Under the pieces are notes generated by a model, which saw only the letters and a list, made by a program, of their open reading frames with translations, had not been told where the DNA came from and ran no database searches. DNA of 64,000 nucleotides from Anisakis pegreffii (taxonomy: Eukaryota; Nematoda; Chromadorea; Rhabditida; Anisakidae). The number at the start of each line of letters is the position of its first letter. The stretch's first letter is position 1. The translations under genes were made by a program, and so were the position numbers. The stretch is taken from contig JAPYMA010001567.1 in NCBI GenBank assembly GCA_035041965.1, positions 124,001 through 188,000 of the forward strand, given 5' to 3'. This document shows positions 26,085-39,900 of the stretch, piece by piece.

Positions 26085-29000
26085 TTATTTCTCAAGAAGT
26101 GACAATTTTAAAACTCGTTCCAACTCGTCCTCTTGTTCTTTTTCCAATCGCTTTCGCTCTTCTGCCTCTTTTTCAGACAACCGTAACGCTCGGCATAATT
26201 CGTCCTCCTGCATATCCATCCCAATATGAATAATCACTTTTTATTTTACCTCTTCTTTTCGATTGAAGTTTTTATTTTCGAATTTCCTCATGCAACTTGT
26301 TCTCATTTTGTTCAAATTCAATGACAGGGTGCTATCGTAAACAACAGAAACAACAACAAAAAAACCTGAACACATCAAATCGAATGAAACTCACCAATAA
26401 GGTTTGTGCATGATTCGGATAAGTTATATTACGCGCAACTGCCCCACTAGCAGTCGCACCAGCAGCATTCTCAGCTTGTAACGTCCTCAAACTCTCGGCG
26501 ATCGCAAACTCCAACTCAGGGTCCATGTCGATATCGATAAAAGCCGACGACTGCCCCGAGAATTGTTGACTATTAGCGTTACCACTATAAGAAGTTGGAT
26601 TGCTAGATGAAGATGTGTTGGTGTTGTTGCTGGTGTTGTTACCATAAGATGCCATCAACCCTTCACGCATACTTTGCTCCAACGCAAATTGTAAGTAGAG
26701 CTCATCTTCAGGTACATCTAAACATATGCTCAAATCAGAATAATGCACTGTGAAAATTACACAAGATCATCTTCCGAAATACTTTATCGAAGAGTGAAAT
26801 GATCGTATTCGAGCACAATCGCAGCAATCTAAAAGTTCCATGCGTACTCCTGTAAATCACTAAACTCACATCGTCTAGCCGAAGGCAAATGTCCATTCGC
26901 AACGGCTGATGTTGCCGACGCATTATGATCCAACGAGTACTCATCACCGTTCAAACAGCGATACGATTCACAAATTTGGAATGCATTTTCATCGATAATC
27001 ACCTCAAATATGTTAATGTTCGATAGCCAACTACCTTATAACTTGATAAAATAACGCTTTTCCTAATGTTCACTTGACTCTTCTCATTTCTTCGAGATCA
27101 TCATATCTTTTCAAGAAATTCCCCCAAAAGAAGACGAAAACTTGATAGATCCATCATATCTTACCTTATTCGGATCGTCTTCAGCCGGACTCACACACGG
27201 TCCCGGTTTATTGATGTTCGAAAATGTGATACGAGCGCTGACCACATGGAACAAGGGGATTTCAATTTTGACAGGGAAACCAGCCGGAAGTTGCAATTGG
27301 ATGAAATTCTTTAGACGAGCAAAATGCGTGTTGTTGACGGCCATCAGATCGATTATGGGCAGTATCTGATCCTGAAACGTAATCTTACTTTGAGAATGTT
27401 TCATATACAACATGAAATTCCATTCAATCAGCTTGATGAAGTCTAAAGGCACCCATTAAAATGTTTTCATTATCACTGCTTGAAGTTATGGAATGAAGTC
27501 ATTTGATAAACTTTGCAAAACAAACTACGCGCTCACCTGTAAATCCAAAGGATAATTGTCACACAACCATAGCGTTGCTTTGAAGGAATTCGATTTGCGT
27601 GTCACCTGAAAACTTACCATATTTCCATAAATCAAAATTAGTGCACACCATACGAGAATGAAACGTTTCCCATTGAACAGATATGAAAATGCAAAATGAA
27701 AATGAGAATTTCATGATAATGATGTGATAATTTCAATGAGACGATACTTGTTTCTGATGTCCAATATCGCGATCGCTCATCGAGTAATCTTTATCTAGGT
27801 ATTGAGTCGGCGTAAGACCGCAGTAAACGTCTACACCGGTTCGTTTCATTTCTTCTTTCCACTCTTGACGTTTCTCAACCAATTTCAGTATTGTATGCAG
27901 TGGATTGTCGTTCTCCTCTTGTTTGTACCTTCAACAACGAATAAACCTAAGCCGATGGACAAATAACCAATAAGTACAAAAATATTAACACCAGTTGTAT
28001 CTTTAAGAAAACGAATATCTAATACGGAACGTAAGAGATAACGGTGTCTCTCATGAAAACTACTATCAATCGATCAGCTCCAATTACAAGCCAAACCGAA
28101 GCAAAAGCGAGACGTGACGCTTACCTCTCTCGATCCTCCTTACACAAATGTTCTGTACGTGTTTTCGTGACTATCTCTACATTACTCGCATTATAAACCT
28201 GGAAAATGTTCGTTTTGACACTATAAATTATCTATCAAAAATCAAGTCTACATAGAAATTTCTTCATAAAACAGCCGACAAAATCCTTTCGGGAGAGCAA
28301 CCTTTCGCATGATAATCAAGTGAAGTAACAAAAGTTATAAACAAGATATCACACAACAAACGAAAACTAACCTTACACTCATAACCATTTACAGTTTCAA
28401 AACGATCTGACGAAGTGATCCAAGATAGAAGACCGCCGGTTTTGGAACGTTCGAATCTTTAAATTCAAACGCAATCTTCATTGGTCAGTCGATAATTCCT
28501 CCCAATTCAATTTAAAATTCCTTGTTGGTGAAAATTTTCACCTCAATACAATCCGATAGCAATTTTCAATCATCCAAGCTTGCACCTAATCATCCTACCT
28601 CAATGCAAACACAAAAACAGACAGTGGTTCAATCACGCTTTACATGCATCCACAGATACGATAATCCAAAACTCTCAAGTAAGTAATACGGCTGCATTCA
28701 CCCGATTTTATCGATATCCACATAGGTAGTATCCACTGGAGCTGTCATTCGTGAATAAATCGCCTCCACTGGTGGCTCATAATCACTCAGCTCCTCAGCT
28801 ACATCACATTCCATCGTTTGTACGGTTGCCTTCAAACAGTTTATCTAACACAATTCATCTCATTTCCATCAAATTTATCTTATGAAATTCTTTGATACAA
28901 TTCAAATCAACAACAAATAAGCTTTCATAACACTATATAATTCCTTACGGTTCACCGACATTTCAAGTTCGATGATAAAATTTAAATCAGAAAGTAATCA

Positions 29001-30775
29001 CGAGCAAAACGAACCGTTCTTCGGTCGTGATCAATAACAAGTAGTTGGGCTTGGTTTGTGTCCGAGAATCTGAATATGAACGACTGATTGCCACGTTTCC
29101 AGTTTGTCGACCTGTCGAAACCAACCAATGTTGTATCGATGCGAACCTCTGAGCCTCGTTTATAGATCTGAATCATGCATGACACATATCTTTTACGAGC
29201 AAATAGCACAAGGTTCGTGCAAGATAGTTGAGTAACAGAATAAAATAAAAACGTTTCCATGTAAACTTTGAACACATTTTGATGAAGTGTGAAGTGAATC
29301 AATGAAAACCGGATTATATAATACACCATTGAAGCGACGAGTTGAAAAAACTCAAGACAAATGCAATCTTTTCAATACTTTGGTGCGATTTCAACTAAGC
29401 ACACTGAATCGAATTACTGCAGAGATGAGGAATTTATTAATCAAAACTTTTCGAAGAAAATCTGGTAAAACGATACTTTGTAGGTATCTGAAGGGCACAT
29501 TTTGCTGACAAACGGCAACCAACTTGTGAATTCCCAACTCATTTCTACGTAAAAATCGTCGGTTTGCTGAAAATTGTCATCGAATCTTAAATAAGAACAC
29601 GACGATGGTTTGTGCATAAACTGTAAATTGTCAACAACAGATGTTCAACGCATCCAAATATAATCTTACTGAAAGTTTTCGCATATCACAAAATCGATAA
29701 TACTTCCATTCTATTAACTAGTGAATGCGTTACAAAACTTTTAGAAAATCCTGTAGACATTCTCACATCTACAAGAATATCAATTGCCTAGTAAACAACA
29801 GATAATCCAACAATCAGGATAAGGTTACAAGTCCAAAGAACTGAAACCTTTAACAATCGTAGCAAACGCTCAGTAGCATGATTCGTACGGAGAGCTCTTT
29901 GGTAATCACGATATTTTAAGATTAAACGAAGCAGTTCCGCATCTCCACTACATATCGCCTCATGACTTACTGACCACATATCTGCAAGCTTTCATTTTTA
30001 CGGGATACAGAACCAACATTAATGAAGATTTGCTGCACGAAAATTGACTTTTCCAAAAGGTCAATGGTTCGGATTCCGTGAATCTGAATTTGAGAGAGGT
30101 TTGTAAAACGAGTCATTTAGTCACCTGCATTCTGAATATTTGCATCGGCACCCTTCTCTAGCAATGCCTTCGCACAATCCGCATGTCCTAACGTTACGGC
30201 TAACATCAACGGGGTTCTACCTGAAATTGAAATTTCCCTATTCAATCAGTTCTTCTGCACAATTTTAATCATACAATCGTGAAATCAGAATATGACCAGA
30301 AGTGTTTAAAAATTCAACGGTATCTGACATGAATAAACATATGAAATGCGTAGGTAGGCGTTTATAAGGAAAAATATATCAGTGACACTTTCTTAAACAT
30401 TTCCAAACCATCGAGAATTTTTTGGACAGTATTCATGAGAACAGTAGAGTTTATTCAATAATGAACATTTAGTTTTCAAAATGAAAACGAACATTTTTGA
30501 ATAAATAAACTGAATAAAAATGAACATTTTTGGATATTCATCCAAATACGATAGATTTATTCAAATTGAGATCAAACTGGAATATAGGACAGACTAATTC
30601 GGATCATAAACTTCACAAGCATCCGGAAACAGAAATGCTTACCTCGTACATCCAGTTTATTGATGAACTGCTCTGAGCTGTCGTCTTCCAACAGCTCCAT
30701 CAGCTCTTCGCAGTCCTTGCGGAACACAGCCCAATGTAACGGGTACTGCTTCCTGATCAACTGTTCTTTGCTCAT
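26085..30775 (-). CDS. ANKRD13: ANKRD13-family ankyrin / UIM protein, 642 aa, 14 exons
   Basis: The exons are 30775-30643, 30220-30125, 29981-29848, 29566-29477, 29167-29015, 28829-28702, 28456-28372, 28198-28125, 27928-27748, 27605-27537, 27371-27165, 27002-26870, 26717-26395 and 26207-26085 (1929 nt, all phases consistent). The ATG at 30775 gives [18 protein letters not shown]. Ankyrin repeats span about 11-110 ([21 protein letters not shown]). The ANKRD13-specific core follows ([92 protein letters not shown]). Four UIM-like motifs follow: [14 protein letters not shown] (497-510), [12 protein letters not shown] (560-571), [11 protein letters not shown] (603-613) and [11 protein letters not shown] (628-638). 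An Asn/Ser/Thr-rich linker separates the first two. Family members bind Lys63-linked ubiquitin on internalised receptors at the plasma membrane and endosomes. Several acceptors end in AAG or GAG. Length is typical of the family. Confidence 0.95.
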
Positions 30776-32345
30776 CACAAACGCGTTACACTCCCAACTG
30801 ATTTCACCTATCAATATGCACAAAAAATATCTGCAATTCGACGAGAATTTACTAACTCAATTATCGCATGAAAATGAGTGGTTTACATAGAACTGCGCGT
30901 GTACATTTCAACGAATACAAGCAAGCAGAAAGTTATACACAGCATCACAATACAACGCAGTGTGAAAAGGCTAAATACTCTACATAAGTCGAATTAATTT
31001 ACCAGAAATTTTTCAAACGTCGAACGATAAGCTTATGAAAATTCATGAAGCAATCATCGTACCGCTGCTACCACGAATAAAATCCTCTTGTGCTCGTGCA
31101 ATCAATACACAATCAAGTCCGCTCAGTGAAATGCGAAAATAAAAATAAACAGAATTCAACGCAAAACAACACTAAATCATCAACATTAAAGTGTTCATAA
31201 AAGAATTTTTTCACCCTGATACGGACGGACATTATTTTTCATTGGAAACAGCTCTGACATTACAGAACACACTGATTACAATTATAGTTTATCGGATGCT
31301 AGGTGATAAAGTTTATACAACCGGGAAAGGAGCTGATCGTGAGGTTATGTGGAATTTTTCATTAAAATTGCGAATTTTGAAAATTTTCTTACTATGAATA
31401 AAATTTTCATATTTATCCACCTGGTTCAATTAAGCACACATCAAAAAGTGAGCAGTGAAAAAGTTTCATTCATGCATCAATTAGAGTGAAAGAGTTATTA
31501 ATGCAAATCAAACCATTAATACTGTTTACACACAACTTTATTAACCGAAATGTGCATATTAAATGAATAAAAAATAGATCATTCCATCCACATAATGATA
31601 ATTCATTGAATCCCCGATGTCTAACATCGATTCTTGAGTCTATCCAGGAGGTACGTGAATGAAATCAGTCAAACACTTTAAGAAAAGTTACACAACTTGT
31701 AAGAAAACTGTTGCAAAACTGCTCGTTTGATGAATTGCGACATTTAACAGTTTGCTCAGTGCAGCTAACGAATTGGCTAATCGCCCCTACTTTTGCATCG
31801 TTTCTAACAGAAGAAACATATGATGATGATGATGAGAGAGCAGTGCGAGACAAAATCGAGTTTTGACGCAAATTTTGTGTGCAATTAGCAAACGACTAAG
31901 AATGATTATGAATGAAGTCCTGCAAAGATGTGAAGAAGACCTGAAACGTTATGAATGCGTGAAAATATTGCGCGATACATTTTTTACAGCACTGAAGATA
32001 CATTTTTAAAGTAATGAAGTGTGGAAATTCAGTTGTAAATGAAATTTTTGAGTACTTTTCATTATGATTGATGAATATTACATCAAGATTCCAGTTAGCC
32101 AATTAACTGGACGACTTAGAATCCTACTGAAGGCTCCGTTTTGAAGTTTATGAATTTGTTTCGGAAACCTTTTGCCTAGAATCTCCAGCAATCTGTGAAC
32201 TCTGTGTTATCGAGTAACAAAAATGACCACACGATTTAAAGTGTTTATTACAAATGTCCAATGTGCTCTATAATGTTTATTACAATTTAAACGTTTATTA
32301 CAACTCTAGAATTTAAATTCCTCAACACAACGTTTGTTTGTTAAA
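30776..32345. other. 5' flank of the ANKRD13-type gene; no firm gene
   Basis: The frame upstream of the ATG at 30775 stays open (GEISWECNAFV) to an AG at about 30808, so a short 5' exon or a trans-splice site may lie there. Further out, coding-like frames occur at 31191-31397 (plus) and at 31665-31871 and 31896-32102 (minus, the first Cys-rich). None has paired splice sites, a signal peptide or a family match. Confidence 0.35.
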
Positions 32346-32540
32346 ATGCTTGAGAGATTAGATCGAAGCCGTCCACCTGTCGTCCTCATTCCAGTTTTCT
32401 TAAATCATGCTTTCCCAAAATCTCTAGACATATGCAAAGACCAACCAGATGAAACACTCTGTGCTCATCTCATCGCTCGATGTGAATCAGGCGGACTGCA
32501 TTCGTGTTATCTGGTTTTTGCTGAACGCGGAAGTGATTAG
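32346..32540 (+). CDS. Possible 64-aa single-exon ORF, unrecognised
   Basis: The ATG at 32346 opens 64 codons with balanced amino-acid use (MLERLDRSRPPVVLIPVFL, DQPDETLCAHLIARCESGG) and higher GC than its surroundings. It has no signal peptide and no recognised family. The opposite strand is interrupted by stops, which favours the plus strand. It could be a small gene, a gene remnant or a chance frame. Confidence 0.25.
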   Translation: MLERLDRSRPPVVLIPVFLNHAFPKSLDICKDQPDETLCAHLIARCESGGLHSCYLVFAERGSD

Positions 32541-34100
32541 CATTTGTAAATGAACTAAAGTTTCAAAGATCTTATCGAAGAATTTCATCAACACTTACGA
32601 ACGAACATTTGCAGTTATTTTCAATGAACAAAGTTGGACGTGCAGCGATGTGTGATCATTGATAATTTCAATTCAGTGAATGCTTGACGAAACGAATAGA
32701 TTCATGAGATTATCTACGTACAATCGGCTTTCAAGTTCTTCTCTTCTTACTGAATAGCACATACTAACAGATGACTTATTACATGCCATTAACATTCAGA
32801 GATCACTTGAACCACTTGAATTTTTACTTGTTGTAGAGGAGTTCACCTACACGACACCTAAGTATCAGTATCATGAAATTTACCAATCGTGAAATTAGTC
32901 GGGAATGATAATTACAGTTCTGAACTACACTCCTACTTACCTAAACTGGAAGATCTTTAATGAAGCTTAATTGAAAACCTCCTAAAAATGCTTACTATTA
33001 ATTATAGTTTTCTCCTAAATGCAACTGAACCTTTGAAATCATAAACTCTTTTATTGTACAATTGAGGAAAGATACCATCAATTCACGGCACTCGGCGCTA
33101 AGGAAACCCTACCATGTTATCTTAAACGCATTTCAAGGAAATCACTACAAACGATATCTCTAAACTGGACATCAGATTTTCCATACTCTGTTTCCGTCAC
33201 CACCTATCGCCGAATATCTCACTACTCTTGTTGGAATGATGCTGAGATGTAATGAGATCAGATAAACGCGAATATTTTTAGAATTTATTTATGTATATAA
33301 GTAAAATTACATTAACAAGATGGATGAATGAACATTATCATATAATAATGATAATTAAAATAATAAAAAAAAATAAACGACTGAATGAATATGTTGTCCG
33401 CGCGTGCACACCATCTGTTTGATTTCAATTGACAGATCGACCGGACACTCGTCGGAAATTTTCAACAGAAAAACAAACTTTTCAAAAGTGAGATCTCAAA
33501 TCTGGAAATTCAATCCGAGAAAATTATCATCCCAAATCAAACGCAAACGATCTTTCTAAAGGCGTAAACCTAAAGCACTATCTTCAAGACTGCTATCACG
33601 AAAAAGCAGAGAAATTTTATAAGCTGCACATAACTTGCAATCAGTACAAATCAGAGATCGTCATCGCCATACCGCTAGTGTGATCATTATCAGTACTAAC
33701 ACAAGATCATTGCTATCATAATAGTAATGATAAAGAAATTAACAAGAATAATCAAAATGTTTCTCCACATCAATCAAATAGCATCTTAGCACACTCACAC
33801 ATACACAGACACACGTACACATGCAACAACAACAACAATAAGAATTTGATTGATAAGTTTGTATTAAAAACGTAACGATCAAAAAACCGAACAGACTGAA
33901 TAAACGAAAAACGAAAAAACAAAATATAATGACGGCAATGATGATTCAAAATGAACGATAAATAATAATGTGATTCATTTCGGATCAATCAAATGATCAA
34001 ATAGGATTAGTATCATCCTAAAGAAAAAGTTGCAGCCAGCTGTAAATCGTATCAACATGAATATGAAACATTAACCGAAACGACGAACAGTGATCAGTGC

Positions 34101-34140
<40 letters not shown>

Positions 34141-35738
34141 TTAATGATGATTGCAATGAGTTGAATTATCTTCTGAATTTCAAACCAGGAAACCATTGGA
34201 TACGGCGAATTTCAAATGAAACAACCTTCAAAGCAACAACAACCGTGACGGTTGTAACTCTAATTATAATAAAGTAATAATGACGATAATATTTTAGAGA
34301 AACAGCTTAAGGCGCGTATTAAATGACTAAATATAATTCTTAGGAAAGGACTGACTGTGAATATAGTGAAATAAAAAATGACTCGTCTCGTTACCAGTCT
34401 AGCTGTTTTCAACGAATTCAGATATAATAATCTGAGGTTGAAGATTTTCTGAAAATCGACCAAAACCCTTCAAGTACCAACAAAACTTTTCTCACTCATT
34501 CAAAGAAAATGTATCAATCAAAAAATCCAAAGATAACTGAAAATTTCGAACTCTTTGAACGTTTAATAAGACGATGGAACTTTTACTGCTCAATAAGATC
34601 ATGATGAAATGGATACACAACAGCACATCAAATGACAATAACAAGAACAACAACAGTAATCATAATGATAGTAAATACAACGAACTACTTCAGCAATTAC
34701 TTTGTTTCGCGCTTATTAAATCGACTAAATTACATAAACGGCTGCATTTCATATTAATATAATACAAAATATTGAGACTACTAATCATTTAGCTAGTTTT
34801 AAACCGAAAAGAAACAACACCACAATTTGACGAAATCTCTGCAAATTCTTAGCGAAATCCTAACCATCTCACCAAACAAAAAAACCCATTTCATTTTAGA
34901 CAATTAGTTCTTGAACGTACTCACAATGCCTCGTTTCACGTTTCACTCTAAACAACTACACCAACTATTTTTCCAATGCACAACTGTTAACAGAAAATGA
35001 CTATCGATGTCAATAAAATTTTGTTGATGTTTCGTGAACGACAAAGATTACATAAACAACCGAACCAGCGCACTACACACTCTCAAAATTCCCATCGAAC
35101 AAATGAAAATATCCACTCGAAACGGACGACTGCCTCACTGAACGACACTGAACAACAGGAATATGATAATGAATTGAGTCGCGCATATACAAAAAAAAAA
35201 CGATGACCAAACGGAATTGGAACTTAATTCACTCAGCACAAAACAAACCAGTAACAAAACTCTGATGGGTTACAAGAGGAAAATGGGAGAGAATTGTTGA
35301 TGATTTTAATGGTGACGATGATAATCATGAAATTAACAATTATTGAAGAAAGTTTTCAAAACTTGATTTAATTTAACACAATTGTATTATCAAAAAAACC
35401 CATTCGAAAAACAAAAAAACAAATCCGCAACAATTTGAAACTACAGCCAATAGCCAAAACAAGAGGAGATTCCAGCTCAGCTGCGCACGCACATTCGTCC
35501 ATCATAATAAATCATATCTCACAAAAACTTTATATAATAATTATAATAACAATAATAGTCACAAGAAAATGATACGTAAACATAATTATGTTATACAATA
35601 GTAATAATCATAATAATAATGATAACATTACGTCTACGCACATTCCCACTTTGTAATAATACAACAGGTACAACACAATGAAATCAATTCAGAGAAAGAA
35701 AGAGATACGAAATGACATTATTATTAGTAGTAGTATTA
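32541..35738. other. Gene-poor 3' flank of the HMG-box gene
   Basis: No coding exon was recognised. The stretch contains a CA-rich run at about 33787-33825, an AAT microsatellite at 34101, and many short AT-rich runs such as 35530-35640. It probably includes the 3' untranslated region of the HMG-box gene at its right end. Confidence 0.45.
34101..34139. repeat. (AAT)n microsatellite
   Basis: About 13 uninterrupted AAT units. Noncoding context on both sides. Confidence 0.95.
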
Positions 35739-36901
35739 TTACATAAGCGTGCCTCCCAACTGCTCTCCGGGATGTTTGACGATTCCTGCGACCGACACAC
35801 CGACTGGAACTCCAACGTTCACACCGCCAACTACGCCCATATCCATCATACCGTTGTTTTGCATTTGTACTTGCTGTTGCTGTTGTTGGCCATCATTGCG
35901 CATGTCTATCTTTGGCTGCTTGTAATTTCGCATTTCCTGAAAAACTCCACAAATTTCAGCCTCAATCAAACATTCCATCCTGAAACTTCAGTCAAGAACG
36001 AAAAATCTTTTGATGAAGTCCAACTGATTTTGCCATACATACCTCAGCATATCTTTCCTTATCTTCCAATGCCTTTCTCTCATAGATCATACGATCCTCA
36101 TCGCTCAACGCCTTCCAAAAGCGACCAAGCTCTTGCGCAACTTGTCCCACTTTCCAGTCAGGATGTTGCTGCTGCACTTCTGGTCGTTTGTCGTGCGAAA
36201 AGAAGAAGAACGCTGAGCTGTAAGCAACGCTGTGATAAGAGATGTCTTCGAAGTGATTCATATCGATATCATTTGATCAATCTGTTAATCAAGACACCAC
36301 TTCACCACACACTGCATTTGTGGATAGACACTTGAGAATCACAACATTCTGCTTTCACTAGTGGCTTATACGAGTACTTTGAAGTAGTATTACAGAATCT
36401 CGATGACCAGGAATCAGGAAAACATCTAACAGTGCTCTCTTTGGTGCATTTGGGTCCTTCTTGACTCGTTTACGTTTGCGCAACAAATCTTCGCCACCAT
36501 AAGCAGCTACTTCTGCCTGATAACGCTCAGCGTCCTTCTGGGCCAACTCGAAAAACCGTCGTTTCTCATCGTCCGACATCGTCTAAAAATGCATCCCAGG
36601 TGAAGAAGCACTCCTTTACTTTCGATATCACTTCAATATCCAGTATATTCTAATTGCAAAAATACACTTGCTGCTCCCAAGTTATCAGCAGTCATTATCA
36701 GAAAAGCTGGCGAATCGGTCCACTAGCATAAACATTTTTGCCACTACTCACCTTCCACTTCTCAGAGCATTTCTTGCTGATCTCTGTCACCTGAACGTTC
36801 TCATTTGGGTACTTTTTCTTATGCTCTTCATAGCACATCTTCACAAAGAATCCATACGGTGACGTCTTACCGCGTACTGGCGGTTTTGCTGATTCGCGCA
36901 T
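35739..36901 (-). CDS. hmg-1.2: HMGB-type protein with two HMG boxes, 224 aa, 4 exons
   Basis: The exons are 36901-36752, 36582-36431, 36217-36043 and 35936-35739 (675 nt, phases consistent). HMG box A covers about residues 9-82 ([50 protein letters not shown]). A basic linker ([17 protein letters not shown]) leads to box B, about 94-165 ([35 protein letters not shown]). The boxes match C. elegans HMG-1.2 closely. Such proteins bend DNA in chromatin without strong sequence preference. Unlike classic HMGB proteins there is no acidic tail: residues after about 166 contain six consecutive Gln (176-181) and a Met/Gly/Val-rich end ([20 protein letters not shown]). The frame stays open upstream of the chosen ATG to a TTTGTGCAG acceptor at about 36916, so a short upstream coding exon is possible. 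Confidence 0.95.
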
Positions 36902-36929
36902 TCTCGTAGCCACTATGTCTGCACAAATG

Positions 36930-39900
36930 CATTTGATGATTACTTTGATGATTGTTCAAGTGACAACAATGACACGACGCCATCGATCGCTTGTAAAAAA
37001 CGTTTCACGAGTCGATGACACGATTGTGCGATCAGCATGACGAAAACACGCATAACTTTACGAGCCAAAAACACAATAAATAACACGCAAATTTTATTAT
37101 TTGCCAACAACTATCGAAAATCTCATAAATGCCATCATAAAAGTTTCAGTTTTTACGCTAAACAATCAAAAATTGAACACTTGATGAGGGAACCCTTGAA
37201 CAGCTTCAAACAACGAAAACAACCGAACGAATCACACGAACAACAACTTCCTGGTTTCGAACAATTAAAACAATCGTGTGAAGCAGAAATGTCGCTGAAC
37301 GGTAAGATCGAAAAAGCGAAAATTCATCCACCCAAATGAGTTCTGTCAGTTTTGCATAGGTGCTTTATGCAAAGTCACGCTTGGCCTCAATTTTGACGAT
37401 TTCAAATAAGCACTGCTCAGTCGTCGACCCAGAGGAAACGTGAAAAACAAAAAGCAGCATAGAATTGTGGATGATTCAAATTTGGCGGCTCGCTCACATA
37501 GAAAAACAGGCAAATGGCGGGAGCATTAAAAGAGTTATTTGTGAGCATTTGGTTATTATTCGATGTGGTATGGACGTTGTTCGGACGGTAAGCGAAGGAA
37601 GATAAAGAACAGAAGAAAATGTGAAGACGATGGTGCTGCAGTGTTCGCTGGTGTGTGCACAGCTCTAGTCACTAAAGAAGCAAACAAGCGTATGATTCGA
37701 GCACAACGGGAGAGGAACAGAGACGAACGTGACTCGATAGAATTGGTGGCGAAACGGCACAATCCTCAGTAAAGAGGAAAAGAAACGAAAAAGAGCCGAG
37801 TGGTGCGTTTAAGACGTCGGTCGGTCGGTCGGTTGGTCGTCGTCGTTGTGTCGTTGCTGTTGTATCGATGAATTGATGATGGATGAACGGAAAAAAAGAT
37901 ACGGCCTTCTGCTCTCATGCTCTTCTGGTGCTGCTGCTGTTATTCACTTTAACATCAACAACTCTTCAGTCATTGCTGCTCTTGCTGCAGCAGCAGCAGC
38001 AGCTACATGACTATAACGCTAAAGTAAGCACAGAAACTGTGTGTGTAATCAAGAGCGTCCGAAGTGAGGGTAACTAGGGAACACATCAAAAAGGATGCTT
38101 TCGACATGAACGCATCGAGCGAGTGACAACTCATTCAGCATTCACATAGTAAGACACACAAACAGATGGCATCGCAAGATAGATATCGCTACGCAACGCA
38201 CTAGAGCGTATTCGTCGCATATATACACGTATATACATATACATTAAAACTATATATACAGCAGAACAAAATTAAATTCAACTCACAATACACACTGTGT
38301 GCCATTGCAATTACCCTTAGATCGTTCGTCTTCTTTCCCATCCACATTCACCAATAATATACACAATGCATATATACACTCATAAATAATATATGTGGAT
38401 ATAGCAAAGTATATAAAACGCATAAATGTATTTGGGAAATATGTGTGTGTGTGTGAGTATACACAAAGCATATAGCCTAAGCAGCAGTCATAGAGCCAAA
38501 AATGAATTTAATGAGTTCTTGCTTGAAGAGTGGCAGTAATCGAAGGGAAATAGTAGAGAGAGCAATGAAGGAGGACCTTTCTTCTTGATTTATATGTGTG
38601 ATACGGGATACATATGATATAATATAAATATAAAGATATATTAACGATAACAATGCAGCAAAGAGCAAACGAAGAGAACTTATCTGGGATCGCGTAAAAA
38701 AATGGAATTTCAATATTATTCATGTTGCGTTTGTTGTGTTTTGTTTGATTCGTTACTATTTGTGTTGTGCTCATTCAAAATTTCTTGCAAGCTCCCATCA
38801 TCCTATCATAGCGAATAAAAGGACGTTAAAATTTGTTACTTCATCAGCCAGAGCAGCACGTCCAGCACGGTCTTTCCCATCAGTGCAAACACCTTCAGAT
38901 GCGCACTGACTAAATTGAGCTTTCAGTGTTATTTCATCTGATTCCTGCTATATTTGTACATAAATTGCAATCTTTTGACTATAATTCGACCACAGTCCTG
39001 ATATGAATTTACGGAAATAATAGCCACGTTCATGTACCGTACTGCAGTAACAATCAGAAATTATTTCGTGGTGTGGAAACACGAACTAAGGTTTTCTGCT
39101 TATATGAACAACTCTGATATCCGTTCATATGGTGCGCTGCACTGAGATTCATAAAGATCCACTGGCAAGAGGATTGACATTCGAACTGGACAGAAATTTT
39201 GAAGGAATGCGCAAGTGCGAAATGAGAGTTTTCTCGTGCAATCTCATTTGATGACTGCAAAAACTTCTCTAATTCCAACTATTTTCGCATGAATTCGTTG
39301 CTAAAATGCTGCCCACAGGCTGAGCCGTTCCACAAAAATTGGCCAAGAATCGCTCTCGCGAAGGCTCAATTGAACCCTAGCAGTGAGAGTGCTGAAGTTC
39401 ATCGTGGTGCATTATCTCATTAGACGATTCATGCTGGAGTGTTTTCAGAGGTTGTTTTAGCTTAGAGTCGTTTTTTGTGATCTTCGACATATGAATTCAC
39501 CAAAAAATGACAATGCGACACAATGATAAAAATTCAAATAATATTCACGACGCAATCGCACATATTCCCTTAGATATTCACACATCAAACGGCACTCGAA
39601 TCATAGCAAATATTCCATGTCCATTCGAATGGACAATCCAAAAATATGCGGCGTTCCCATTGGAAAATCCAAGAAAAATACCTTGAACAATGCAAAAATA
39701 CCGTTCGAAAGAAGCTTGGAAAATGGCCAACGTTGATTTCATAGTCGTATGTTGGAGGATAGGGGCTAGAGATTCGCCGAGAGTGCACGTGAAAGCTGGA
39801 GGAGCAGCTGAGCAGGTTAGACACGCATAGAAATGCACTCTTTTCGATGGCGGCTCTGTGGTCTGCCGATGTTTGGCCGAAGCAAGAACGCTATATGGTG

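Noticed and set aside
35712..36335. 207-codon plus-strand ORF, one of the longest open frames in the window
   Set aside because: It is antisense to exons 3 and 4 of the HMG-box gene, whose minus-strand reading matches HMG-1.2. The Ser/His/Leu-rich plus-strand product is a shadow.
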